Both the position numbers and the translations under genes were made by a program. Below are positions 1 to 5,464 of a stretch of 5,464 bases of DNA, piece after piece. The notes under the pieces are model-generated. The model had not been told where the DNA came from. It saw only the letters and a program-made list of their open reading frames with translations, and did no database searches. The stretch comes from Pseudomonadota bacterium (GTDB lineage: Bacteria; Pseudomonadota; Alphaproteobacteria; Acetobacterales; Acetobacteraceae): contig JAKCCP010000285.1 of NCBI GenBank assembly GCA_021841985.1, positions 1 to 5,464 of the forward strand. The letters are read 5' to 3'. The first letter of the stretch is position 1. The number at the start of each line of letters is the position of its first letter.

Positions 1-87
1 CGGGCTGGCGCACGCGCGCGCCGCCTGCATCTCGGCGAGATGGGCGCGATCACGAATGCCGACGGCGAGCTTTTGCAGATGGAGCAT
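1..87 (-). CDS. Probable DUF1489 family protein, N-terminal fragment
   Basis: This is the first 29 codons of a minus-strand gene that continues past the left edge. It starts at the ATG at 87-85 and reads MLHLQKLAVGIRDRAHLAEM, followed by QAARACASP. The opening 'LHLxKLxVG' followed by a 'D-AHL--MQA-RA' helix matches what I recall of the start of DUF1489 proteins, small (about 140 residues) uncharacterised and mostly alphaproteobacterial proteins. No function is known to me. The gene follows dmeF after 42 bp on the same strand with no visible terminator, so read-through is possible. No strong Shine-Dalgarno precedes the ATG. Another ATG at 97-95 is in a different frame and reaches a stop at 52-50. 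The assignment rests on 29 residues only, so confidence is moderate. Confidence 0.6.
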   Translation of the reverse strand, partial: MLHLQKLAVGIRDRAHLAEMQAARACASP

Positions 88-129
88 GACCGCTCATGTG
101 ATCCCGCCCGCGCCGCCGACAAGATCCGT

Positions 130-1068
130 TCAGGCGGGTTCGATCTCGATGGTGAGATGCGAGAGCCCGGCGACCGCGCCGAGGCGGCGGCGGTATTCGT
201 CGAGGCTCTCCGGCGCGGCGCCGCCGATCGAGACCACGGCGCAGAGATGCCCAGGCCCGACCCGCCAGACATGGAGATCGCTCACCCGCGCCCCGTCCCG
301 CTCGAGCACCTCGCGAATCTCGGTCGCGGCCTCGGGATCGGGCGTCATGTCGAGCAGCACGGCGCCGCTCGCCCTGATCAGCGTCACCGACCAGCTCACG
401 ATGACCGCGGCGCCGATCAGGGCCATGACCGGATCCAGCCATGCCCAGCCAAGAAAGCGCGCCCCGCCGAGGCCGATCAAAACCAAAATCGAGACCGCGG
501 CATCGGCGAGCACATGCGCGCGCGCGGCGCGCATATTGTTGTCCTCGGACACCGCGCCGTGAGCATGCCCATGGTCGTGATCATGCCCGTGCCCATGCCC
601 ATGCCCGTGCTCATGCCCATGCCCATGCCCGTGATCGCCGAGCAGCAGCGCGCTGGCGAGATTGACGACGAGACCGAGCGTCGCGATCGGAAGGGCCGCG
701 GCAAAATCGATCGGCACCGGCCGCGCGAGGCGGGACAGCGCCTCCCAGGCGATCAGGGCGGCGATCAGGGCGAGCGCGATGGCGCTGGCGAAACCGGCGA
801 GATCACCGAATTTGCCGGTGCCGAAGGCGAAACGCGGATCGGCGAGATGGCGGCGGGCGATGCGATAGGCGAGTGCCGCCAGCAGCAGCGCGCCGACATG
901 GGTCGCCATGTGCAGCCCATCGGCGATCAGCGCGATCGAGCCGAACAGCGCCCCGCCGGCGATCTCGGCGATCATCACCGCAAGGCACAGCCCGACCACG
1001 ATCCAGCTCCGCCGCTCATGCTCGGCATGGCGGGAGCCGAGGAAGACATGGTTATGTGGATTTTCCAT
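130..1068 (-). CDS. dmeF: DmeF-type cation diffusion facilitator (Co2+/Ni2+ efflux)
   Basis: This 312-residue inner-membrane transporter of the cation diffusion facilitator family most resembles the DmeF branch, whose known members export Co2+ and Ni2+ by proton antiport. The N-terminus MENPHNHVFLGSRHAEHERR is the typical DmeF opening. TM1 spans about 22-42. TM2 carries H53-x3-H57 (ADGLHMATH) and TM5 carries H185-x3-D189 (HVLAD), the expected transport-site positions. The loop between TM4 and TM5 (146-170) has 13 His alternating with Gly/Glu/Asp/Ala. A conserved WLDPVM segment lies near 210, and a cytoplasmic C-terminal domain (about 237-312) contains DLHVWRVGPGHL. The ATG at 1068 is chosen over an upstream in-frame GTG at 1089 because GAGGAG sits 5 nt before it and the family N-terminus begins there. 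No dmeR regulator gene lies upstream; the glycosyltransferase gene ends 41 bp before. The metal is inferred from the family. Confidence 0.9.
   Translation of the reverse strand: MENPHNHVFLGSRHAEHERRSWIVVGLCLAVMIAEIAGGALFGSIALIADGLHMATHVGALLLAALAYRIARRHLADPRFAFGTGKFGDLAGFASAIALALIAALIAWEALSRLARPVPIDFAAALPIATLGLVVNLASALLLGDHGHGHGHEHGHGHGHGHDHDHGHAHGAVSEDNNMRAARAHVLADAAVSILVLIGLGGARFLGWAWLDPVMALIGAAVIVSWSVTLIRASGAVLLDMTPDPEAATEIREVLERDGARVSDLHVWRVGPGHLCAVVSIGGAAPESLDEYRRRLGAVAGLSHLTIEIEPA
559..633 (-). repeat. Alternating His codon tract inside dmeF
   Basis: Seventy-five bases encode 25 residues in which every second residue is His (13 His), separated mostly by Gly with some Asp, Glu and Ala. 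At DNA level it is a near-repeat of the hexamer GGGCAT/GGGCAC, a sequence prone to slippage. It lies in the cytoplasmic loop between TM4 and TM5, where CDF exporters commonly carry His-rich metal-binding segments. The tract keeps the reading frame, and both CAT and CAC are used. Confidence 0.9.
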
Positions 1069-1073
1069 CACCG

Positions 1074-1079
1074 CTCCTC
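1074..1079 (-). promoter_or_regulatory. Shine-Dalgarno of dmeF
   Basis: The minus strand reads GAGGAG, then the 5-nt spacer CGGTG, then the ATG at 1068-1066. It is a near-consensus ribosome binding site and decides the start in favour of MENPHNH over the upstream GTG at 1089. Confidence 0.8.
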
Positions 1080-1109
1080 GCAACGCCACGACCGGAAAAT
1101 CCTAACCGC

Positions 1110-2024
1110 TCAGCCGATCAGAAGCCAGAGCCGGAGCAAAAAGGTCTCGAGCCCCGTCCGGCGCTCGATGCCGGGCCAGGCCAAAAGCCGCAACCGCCCG
1201 CGGAGGCCGCCGTCGAGCGCGCGCGCAAGCGCCGCGACCTCGTCCGCGACCGGCGCCGGCAGCAGCGCCGCATTGGCCGCGAGCCCGGCGAGATGGGCGC
1301 GAAACCGGGACATGAACGGCGACGGACCCCGGCCAAGCGCGGCGAGCGCCCGACGGAGCCGCGAGCCCGGCGCGCCGACCGCGTTTTTCCCGTGCTGGCG
1401 ATAGAGCAGCACCTCCTCGGCATCGGTGAGCACGAAGCCGCCGGCCGCGCTGACCAGCAGATAGCTCCACCAATCATGCAGTGTCTCGGGCGGCTTCCGG
1501 CTCGCCGCGACCAGCTCGGCGGCGGCGCGGTTGAGCACCATGGTGCAGCCGGCGGCGATATTCTCGACCAAAGCGGCGGGAAACCGGGTCGAGCCGCGAA
1601 AGGGCGGCAGCGTGCCCCGCCGGCGAAGCGCGGCATCGACCAGGGTCGCCCGCGCGCAATAGAGCCCCGGACGATGGGCGGGGAGGATTTCGAGAGCGTC
1701 GCGGGCACGCGCCAGCTTGTCCTCGCGCCAGACATCGTCCTGGTCGCAGAACGCGAAAAAATCATTCTCGGGATCGGCGATGGCGGCGGCGAGGAGCGCG
1801 AAAAAACTCCCCGCCGCGCCGAGCCGCCCGGACCGCCCCGCCACCGCCTCCGTCCGCTCGGGCAGAAACGCGCCGAGCAGCGCCGGGCTGGCATCCGAGG
1901 ATCCGTCATCGCGCCAGTAGAGATGCCAGTCCGCGCCGCTCTGGCGCGAAAGACTCGCGAGTTGCTCGGGAAGAAACCGCGCGCCCTGGTAGCTCGCCAG
2001 CAAAACCGCGATGCGTCCGGCCAT
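1110..2024 (-). CDS. GT2 family glycosyltransferase, rhamnosyltransferase type
   Basis: This 304-residue GT-A fold, family 2 glycosyltransferase is probably cytoplasmic or at the inner membrane face and likely adds rhamnose or a related sugar to a surface polysaccharide. The N-terminus RIAVLLASYQGARFLPEQL is the usual first strand and helix for nucleotide-sugar binding. DDGSSD is at 39-44. DQDDVW at 94-99 is the metal-binding, DXD-equivalent motif typical of rhamnosyltransferase-like GT2 proteins. A GCTMVLN acceptor-side segment lies at 159-165, the probable catalytic-region HDWW at 183-186 and YRQHGKN at 208-214. No clear transmembrane segment is seen. It starts 9 bp after the rfbD stop, with no obvious Shine-Dalgarno in that spacer, suggesting coupled translation. 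Its position after the dTDP-rhamnose genes supports dTDP-L-rhamnose as donor, but donor and acceptor are inferred. Confidence 0.88.
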   Translation of the reverse strand: MAGRIAVLLASYQGARFLPEQLASLSRQSGADWHLYWRDDGSSDASPALLGAFLPERTEAVAGRSGRLGAAGSFFALLAAAIADPENDFFAFCDQDDVWREDKLARARDALEILPAHRPGLYCARATLVDAALRRRGTLPPFRGSTRFPAALVENIAAGCTMVLNRAAAELVAASRKPPETLHDWWSYLLVSAAGGFVLTDAEEVLLYRQHGKNAVGAPGSRLRRALAALGRGPSPFMSRFRAHLAGLAANAALLPAPVADEVAALARALDGGLRGRLRLLAWPGIERRTGLETFLLRLWLLIG

Positions 2025-2033
2025 CGGCGGCGA

Positions 2034-2921
2034 TCAGACGGCGCAGAGCGCGGCGATGACGCGGGCCAGGCTTTCGCGCCAGGGCGGCAGCGCGAGGCCA
2101 AAGGCGCGCCCGAGCTTCTCGCAATCGAGCCGGGAATCGGCCGGCCTGCGCGCCCGCGTCGGCCAGTCACTGGTCGCGATGGCGGCGATCGGTGGCGTCG
2201 GCACCCCAAACCGCGCCGCCTCGGCGAAAATCGCCACCGCGAATGCGTGCCAGCTTGCCTCCCCGCGCCCCGCCGCGTGATAGAGTCCCCAATCCCCGTC
2301 TTGCGCGCCGGCATCCACCCGCGCCACGAGATCGAGGATGAGAGACGCCAGATCCTCGGCCGCGGTCGGCGCGCCGCGCTGATCGGCAACCACCCGGAGA
2401 TCACGCCCGGCGGCGGCGGCGGCGAGCATGGTGCGGACGAAATTCCGCCCGCGCGCCGAATAGACCCAGGAGGTGCGCAAAATCAGCGCCCGCGCCCCGC
2501 TCGCCAGAACCGCTTCCTCGCCGGCGCGCTTGCTCGCGCCATAGACGCCACCCGGCGCGGTGGGATCGGTCTCGACATAGGGGGCACCTTTGGTGCCGTC
2601 GAACACGTAATCGGTGGAAATATGGATCAAAGGCACATCGGCGGCGGCGGCAAGAGCGGCGAGCCGCGCCGGGCCGTCGCGATTGGCGCGGAAGGCGGCC
2701 GCTTCATCATCCTCGGCGGCATCGACCGCGGTATAGGCGGCGGCGTTGATGACGAGGCGCGGGCGGGTTTCCCTGAACACCGCATCGATGCTCTCCGGCC
2801 GGTCGAAATCACACGCCGGCCGCCCGACACGCCGCGCCGCAAGGCCGCGCGCGGCGGCGGCGTCCGCCAGCGCCTGGGCCAACTGACCGCCGCCGCCGGT
2901 GATCAGGAGCGGCGCCGTCAT
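2034..2921 (-). CDS. rfbD: dTDP-4-dehydrorhamnose reductase
   Basis: RfbD/RmlD, 295 residues (usual length near 300), is a cytoplasmic short-chain dehydrogenase that reduces dTDP-4-dehydro-L-rhamnose to dTDP-L-rhamnose with NAD(P)H, the last step of the pathway. Visible features are a Rossmann motif ITGGGGQLAQAL at 7-18, NAAAYTAVDAAE at 59-70, STDYVFDG at 102-109, the catalytic YGASK at 127-131 (Y127, K131), and ARRPADSRLD at 257-266, the substrate-site signature of the family. The start at 2921 gives MTAPLLITGG, the expected N-terminus, and its ATG overlaps the rfbC stop as ATGA, indicating translational coupling. An in-frame start six codons upstream (2939) would lie further inside rfbC and is less likely. 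No catalytic residue appears to be missing. Confidence 0.96.
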   Translation of the reverse strand: MTAPLLITGGGGQLAQALADAAAARGLAARRVGRPACDFDRPESIDAVFRETRPRLVINAAAYTAVDAAEDDEAAAFRANRDGPARLAALAAAADVPLIHISTDYVFDGTKGAPYVETDPTAPGGVYGASKRAGEEAVLASGARALILRTSWVYSARGRNFVRTMLAAAAAGRDLRVVADQRGAPTAAEDLASLILDLVARVDAGAQDGDWGLYHAAGRGEASWHAFAVAIFAEAARFGVPTPPIAAIATSDWPTRARRPADSRLDCEKLGRAFGLALPPWRESLARVIAALCAV

Positions 2922-3481
2922 CCGCCGGCCCCAAACCACGACCCGATCTCGGCGAGGGGCGGCAAAACCCGGTCCTTGTCGGAGAGCACCACCGCTTCCG
3001 CCGGCGCCGGCCAGGGGATGGCGAGCGTCGGGTCGTTCCAGATCACCCCGCGCTCGGCGGCGCGGTCATAGGGCGCGGTGACCTTGTAGATCACCTCGCT
3101 GTCGGGCTCCAACGTGCAGAACCCGTGCAGGAACCCGCCCGGGATCCAAAGCTGGCGCCAGTTCTCGGCGCTGAGTTCGGCGCTGACATGGCGCCCGAAG
3201 CTCGGCGAGCCGTGGCGCAGATCGACCGCGACATCGAAAATCGCCCCGCGCACGCAGCGCACCAGCTTGCCCTGGACATGGGGCGCGATCTGGCAATGGA
3301 GGCCGCGGATGGTGAAGCGGGCGGCGGAAAAACTGTGATTGTCCTGGATGAATTCCCCCGCGATCCCCGCTTCCCGCGCACGCGCGGCGTTGAAGGTCTC
3401 GGAGAAAAACCCGCGCGCATCGGCGAAACGCGGCGGCGTCAGCAAGAGGACATCAGGGATAGAGAGGCGTTCGATTTTCAT
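2918..3481 (-). CDS. rfbC: dTDP-4-dehydrorhamnose 3,5-epimerase
   Basis: RfbC/RmlC, 187 residues (family about 180-190), is a cytoplasmic cupin enzyme that epimerises C3 and C5 of dTDP-4-keto-6-deoxy-D-glucose, the third step to dTDP-L-rhamnose. Visible features are DARGFFSETF at 21-30, QDNHSFS at 46-52, RGLHCQ at 59-64 with catalytic H62, GKLVRCVRGAIFDVAVDLR at 71-89, WIPGGFLHGF at 112-121, the general-acid Tyr in EVIYKVT (Y132), and the LSDKD motif with D170, which pairs with the catalytic His. The ATG at 3481 gives the family N-terminus MKIERLSIPDV. The frame stays open to 3625, but that extension is low-complexity Lys/Phe sequence from the AT-rich intergenic element. No good Shine-Dalgarno precedes the ATG, which is unusual for this window. 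The 3' end overlaps rfbD by ATGA. Confidence 0.96.
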   Translation of the reverse strand: MKIERLSIPDVLLLTPPRFADARGFFSETFNAARAREAGIAGEFIQDNHSFSAARFTIRGLHCQIAPHVQGKLVRCVRGAIFDVAVDLRHGSPSFGRHVSAELSAENWRQLWIPGGFLHGFCTLEPDSEVIYKVTAPYDRAAERGVIWNDPTLAIPWPAPAEAVVLSDKDRVLPPLAEIGSWFGAGG

Positions 3482-3548
3482 CAGATGAGTCCGAGGAAAG
3501 AATCTTCTTTTTCTGAAGAGATCGGAGCAAAAAGATTTTCTTCCCGAT

Positions 3549-3571
3549 GGACAGTGCCTGCGGCACTGCCC
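3549..3571. repeat. GC-rich hairpin, possibly part of an intergenic repeat
   Basis: CAGTGCC (3552-3558) and GGCACTG (3562-3568) form a perfect 7-bp stem with a TGC loop. After one A/C mismatch the stem extends by two more G-C pairs (3549-3550 with 3570-3571). In neither direction does a T-run follow immediately, so it is not a canonical intrinsic terminator on its own. Confidence 0.7.
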
Positions 3572-3588
3572 CGCGAGGAGAAATAGGG

Positions 3589-3650
3589 TAAAAGTTTTTT
3601 GGTTCTTTTTTTTAAAAAAGAACAATCCAAAAAAGAAAAATTCACTTTTA
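3589..3650. repeat. Nested A/T-rich palindrome
   Basis: Three sets of inverted arms are nested around one centre. The inner pair is GTTCTTTTTT (3602-3611) and AAAAAAGAAC (3614-3623), perfect, with a 2-nt loop. The middle pair is TTTTTTGG (3595-3602) and CCAAAAAA (3627-3634). The outer pair is TAAAAG (3589-3594) and CTTTTA (3645-3650). Because of the symmetry it could form a hairpin on either transcript strand. It could be a bidirectional attenuator or terminator-like structure, or the signature of a dispersed repeat. I recall similar 'GGTTCTTTTTT...AAAAAAGAAC' blocks between genes in Acetobacteraceae, but cannot verify that here. Confidence 0.8.
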
Positions 3651-3664
3651 TGACTTCCCTTCCG

Positions 3665-4540
3665 CTAGGCATGATGGCCGTCGGCGAGTTCGGCCAGCAC
3701 CTGGCCGAGTTCGGTCTTGCCGAGGCTTCTCGCATGCAGGCGGAGATGCTCGGCGTCGATATGGCCGAGCCGGAAGGCGACTTCCTCGGGGCAGCCGACC
3801 AGCATCCCCTGGCGCGACTGGATGGTCTGCACGAAGGTCGCGGCCTGGAGGAGACTATCGGGGGTTCCGGCATCGAGCCAGGCGCAGCCGCGCCCGAGCC
3901 GCTCGACATGGAGCGTGCCGTCCTCGAGATAGAGCCGGTTGAGATCGGTGATCTCCAGCTCGCCGCGCGCCGAGGGGCGGATACGGGCGGCGAGGTCGCT
4001 CACCCGCTGATCATAAAAATAGAGCCCGGTGACCGCCCAGTTGGAGGCCGGCGCCGCTGGTTTTTCGACGATCTCGGCGGCGCGGCCCGCGGCATCGAAG
4101 CTGACGACGCCATAGCGTTCGGGATCGCGCACGCGATAGGCGAACACCGTCGCGCCGTGCCGCCGCCCGCTCGCCCGGCGGAGCAGCTCGGAGAGGTGAT
4201 CGGCGAAAATCAGATTATCGCCGAGCGCGAGCGCGCAGGCGTCGCCGCCGATCCAGTCGCGGCCGATGAGAAACGCCTGCGCGATCCCTTCCGGGCGCGG
4301 CTGCTCGGCATAGGCGATGCGAATGCCCAGACGCTCGCCATCGCCGAGCAGGCGGCGGAACTGCGGCAGATCGGCCGGCGTCGAGATCACCAGGATATCG
4401 CGGATGCCGGCCAGCATCAGGGTCGAAAGCGGGTAATAGATCATCGGCTTGTCATAGACCGGCAGCAATTGCTTGGACGCCGCCAGCGTCATCGGCGAAA
4501 GCCGGGTGCCCGAGCCGCCGGCGAGCAGAATCCCCTTCAT
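3665..4540 (-). CDS. rfbA: Glucose-1-phosphate thymidylyltransferase
   Basis: RfbA/RmlA, 291 residues (family about 290), is a cytoplasmic nucleotidyltransferase that joins glucose-1-phosphate and dTTP to give dTDP-glucose and pyrophosphate, the first step of dTDP-rhamnose synthesis. Visible features are [18 protein letters not shown] at 1-18 (the nucleotide-binding signature loop), [18 protein letters not shown] at 22-39, the [12 protein letters not shown] substrate loop at 79-90, LGDN at 107-110 with metal-binding D109-type acid nearby, VEKP at 158-161, TGLYFYD at 171-177, GELEITD at 193-199 and WLDAGT at 221-226. The start at 4540 is set by the family N-terminus, by an ATGA overlap with the rfbB stop, and by a purine-rich GGAGGGGGAGGGG just upstream. 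A further open extension to 4633 lies inside rfbB and is not real. The gene is intact, and the stop is TAG at 3667-3665. Confidence 0.97.
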   Translation of the reverse strand: MKGILLAGGSGTRLSPMTLAASKQLLPVYDKPMIYYPLSTLMLAGIRDILVISTPADLPQFRRLLGDGERLGIRIAYAEQPRPEGIAQAFLIGRDWIGGDACALALGDNLIFADHLSELLRRASGRRHGATVFAYRVRDPERYGVVSFDAAGRAAEIVEKPAAPASNWAVTGLYFYDQRVSDLAARIRPSARGELEITDLNRLYLEDGTLHVERLGRGCAWLDAGTPDSLLQAATFVQTIQSRQGMLVGCPEEVAFRLGHIDAEHLRLHARSLGKTELGQVLAELADGHHA

Positions 4541-5464
4541 ACCCCTCCCCCTCCGCCAGCGACGCCGAGCCGCTCGCCACCGTAGCGCCGTGCCTGGATT
4601 TCCGTCCACCAGGGACGATGGTCGAGATACCATTGCACGGTGCGGCGGAGGCCGGCGGCGAAATCATGCCGCGCCCGCCACCCGAGCGCCGCCTCGGCGC
4701 GGGCGGGATCGATCTCGTAGCGGAAATCATGGCCCGGGCGGTCGGCGACGAAAGTGATCAAGCGCGCATGCGCCCCCGCCGGATCGGGGGCCAGTTCGTC
4801 GAGCACGGCGCAGATCGCCCGCACCACGGCGAGATTGGAGCGCGGCTCGCGGGCGCCGATGGCGTAGGTCGCCCCCGGCGCGCCGCGTTCGAGGACGGCG
4901 AGCAGCGCCTCGGCATGGTCCTCGACGTAGAGCCAGTCGCGGGTGTTCGCGCCATCGCCATAGACCGGGAGCGGCTTGCCGGCGAGCGCGTTCAGCGTCA
5001 CCAGCGGGATGAGCTTTTCCGGAAACTGCCAGGGGCCGTAATTATTGGTGGTGTTGCTGACCAGCACAGGCAGGCCATAGGTGTGAAACCAGGCCCGCAC
5101 GAGATGGTCGGATGCCGCCTTGGACGCCGAATAAGGGCTGCGCGGATCATAGGGCGTGGTCTCGGTAAACGGCGGATCGGCGGGGCCGAGGGCGCCGAAT
5201 ACCTCGTCGGTGGAGATGTGGTGGAAGCGAAACCGCGCTTTCGCCGCCGCCGGAAGGCCGGCCCAGTAGTCCCGCGCCGCTTCCAAAAGCACGAAGGTGC
5301 CGGTGACATTGGTCGCGATGAACGCCGCCGGCCCGTCGATCGAGCGGTCGACATGGCTTTCGGCGGCGAGATGCATGACCGCGTCCGGCCGGTGGGTCGC
5401 AAACGCGGCCCGCATCGCCGCGGCATCGGTGATATCGGCGCGGATCAAATGGTGGCGCGGATCA
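4537..5464 (-). CDS. rfbB: dTDP-glucose 4,6-dehydratase, 5' end outside window
   Basis: RfbB/RmlB is a cytoplasmic extended short-chain dehydrogenase with bound NAD+ that converts dTDP-glucose to dTDP-4-keto-6-deoxyglucose, the second pathway step. The last 308 residues are present. By comparison with the E. coli protein about 48 N-terminal residues, including the GxxGxxG dinucleotide motif, lie beyond the right edge. Visible features are [19 protein letters not shown], the catalytic STDEVFG (Thr-Asp-Glu near 5211-5203), the YSASK pair (Tyr near 5133, Lys four residues later), [28 protein letters not shown] and [18 protein letters not shown] at 5448 could start an open frame, but the frame continues upstream (DPRHH) and the family needs more N-terminal sequence, so this is truncation by the window. 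The C-terminus ends in AGGGGGV. The stop overlaps the rfbA start by ATGA. Confidence 0.96.
   Translation of the reverse strand, partial: DPRHHLIRADITDAAAMRAAFATHRPDAVMHLAAESHVDRSIDGPAAFIATNVTGTFVLLEAARDYWAGLPAAAKARFRFHHISTDEVFGALGPADPPFTETTPYDPRSPYSASKAASDHLVRAWFHTYGLPVLVSNTTNNYGPWQFPEKLIPLVTLNALAGKPLPVYGDGANTRDWLYVEDHAEALLAVLERGAPGATYAIGAREPRSNLAVVRAICAVLDELAPDPAGAHARLITFVADRPGHDFRYEIDPARAEAALGWRARHDFAAGLRRTVQWYLDHRPWWTEIQARRYGGERLGVAGGGGGV
4542..4554 (-). promoter_or_regulatory. Shine-Dalgarno of rfbA embedded in the rfbB tail
   Basis: The minus strand reads GGAGGGGGAGGGG, ending 1 nt before the rfbA ATG, with the 5' GGAGG about 9 nt from it. The same bases encode the poly-Gly end of RfbB (AGGGGGV), so the RfbB C-terminus seems shaped by the ribosome binding site of the next gene. 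Together with the ATGA overlap it points to coupled translation. Confidence 0.7.

Larger units (their letters stand above)
3482..3664. other. AT-rich intergenic region between rfbA and rfbC
   Basis: These 183 bp separate rfbA from rfbC on the minus strand. My hand count gives about 40% GC for the whole region and about 20% for 3581-3650, against the very GC-rich coding DNA on both sides. It holds a GC-rich hairpin (3549-3571) and a nested A/T palindrome (3589-3650). It also has a weaker short inverted repeat, TCTTC at 3503-3507 against GAAGA at 3515-3519, and a purine/pyrimidine-skewed stretch at 3499-3543. I see no convincing gene and no clear sigma-70 promoter for rfbC. The composition break suggests either a dispersed intergenic repeat or a regulatory or termination region. 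Confidence 0.85.

Noticed and set aside
559..633. Short tandem array resembling CRISPR or iterons
   Set aside because: The repetition is hexameric, in frame and inside dmeF, with no spacers. It is codon repetition of His-Gly.
40..1404. 454-codon open frame on the plus strand with Met-Pro repeats
   Set aside because: The Met-Pro repeat is the antisense reading of the His-rich tract in dmeF. No family resemblance is seen.
873..3071. 732-codon open frame on the plus strand
   Set aside because: It lies opposite dmeF, the glycosyltransferase gene, rfbD and part of rfbC, all well-supported families. Its product is Arg/Pro/Gly-rich low-complexity sequence with no recognisable domain, as expected from high-GC antisense frames.
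3500..3540. Sigma-70 promoter for rfbC (TTGCTC, then an AAGATT-like -10)
   Set aside because: The -10 match is weak and A/T-rich DNA gives such matches by chance, so I do not list it.
3549..3613. Intrinsic terminator made of the GC hairpin plus a T-run
   Set aside because: The T-run lies more than 20 nt after the hairpin on the plus strand, and about 16 nt or more after it on the minus strand. The spacing does not fit a standard terminator, though the palindrome alone may still affect transcription.
3482..3625. 48-residue N-terminal extension of RfbC beginning MFFFKKKNQK
   Set aside because: It is low-complexity sequence read from the AT-rich element, and RmlC proteins begin at the MKIERLSIPDV-like segment.
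3599..4585. 328-codon open frame on the plus strand
   Set aside because: It is antisense to rfbA, which is complete and has every family motif. The Lys/Phe-rich start comes from the A/T palindrome.

Overview
The window looks like chromosomal DNA from a high-GC alphaproteobacterium. The coding sequence is very GC-rich, the proteins are rich in Ala, Arg and Gly, and the fragment at the left edge resembles the DUF1489 family, which is largely alphaproteobacterial. The AT-rich intergenic element at 3482-3664 reminds me of intergenic repeats in Acetobacteraceae (Acidiphilium/Acidocella-like genomes). That family assignment is from memory and is tentative.

All credible genes lie on the minus strand, so the window reads right to left. 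First comes a dTDP-L-rhamnose block: rfbB (5'-truncated by the window edge, 4537-5464) and rfbA (3665-4540), joined by an ATGA stop/start overlap. Next is a 183-bp AT-rich, palindrome-bearing gap (3482-3664). Then come rfbC (2918-3481) and rfbD (2034-2921), also joined by ATGA, and nine bases later a GT2 glycosyltransferase of rhamnosyltransferase type (1110-2024). After a 41-bp gap there is a DmeF-type cation diffusion facilitator with a 25-residue alternating-His loop (130-1068). After a further 42 bp the 5' end of a probable DUF1489 gene runs off the left edge (1-87).

Functionally, RfbA makes dTDP-glucose, RfbB dehydrates it, RfbC epimerises the 4-keto-6-deoxy sugar and RfbD reduces it to dTDP-L-rhamnose. 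The adjacent GT2 enzyme is a natural candidate to use that donor in a surface polysaccharide or O-antigen. The DmeF exporter and the DUF1489 gene are unrelated in function and probably mark the end of the polysaccharide locus.

Nearly all of the window is conventional. I found no convincing new system. The part least explained by genes is the AT-rich nested palindrome between rfbA and rfbC. Long open frames on the plus strand are by-products of high GC content opposite real genes.
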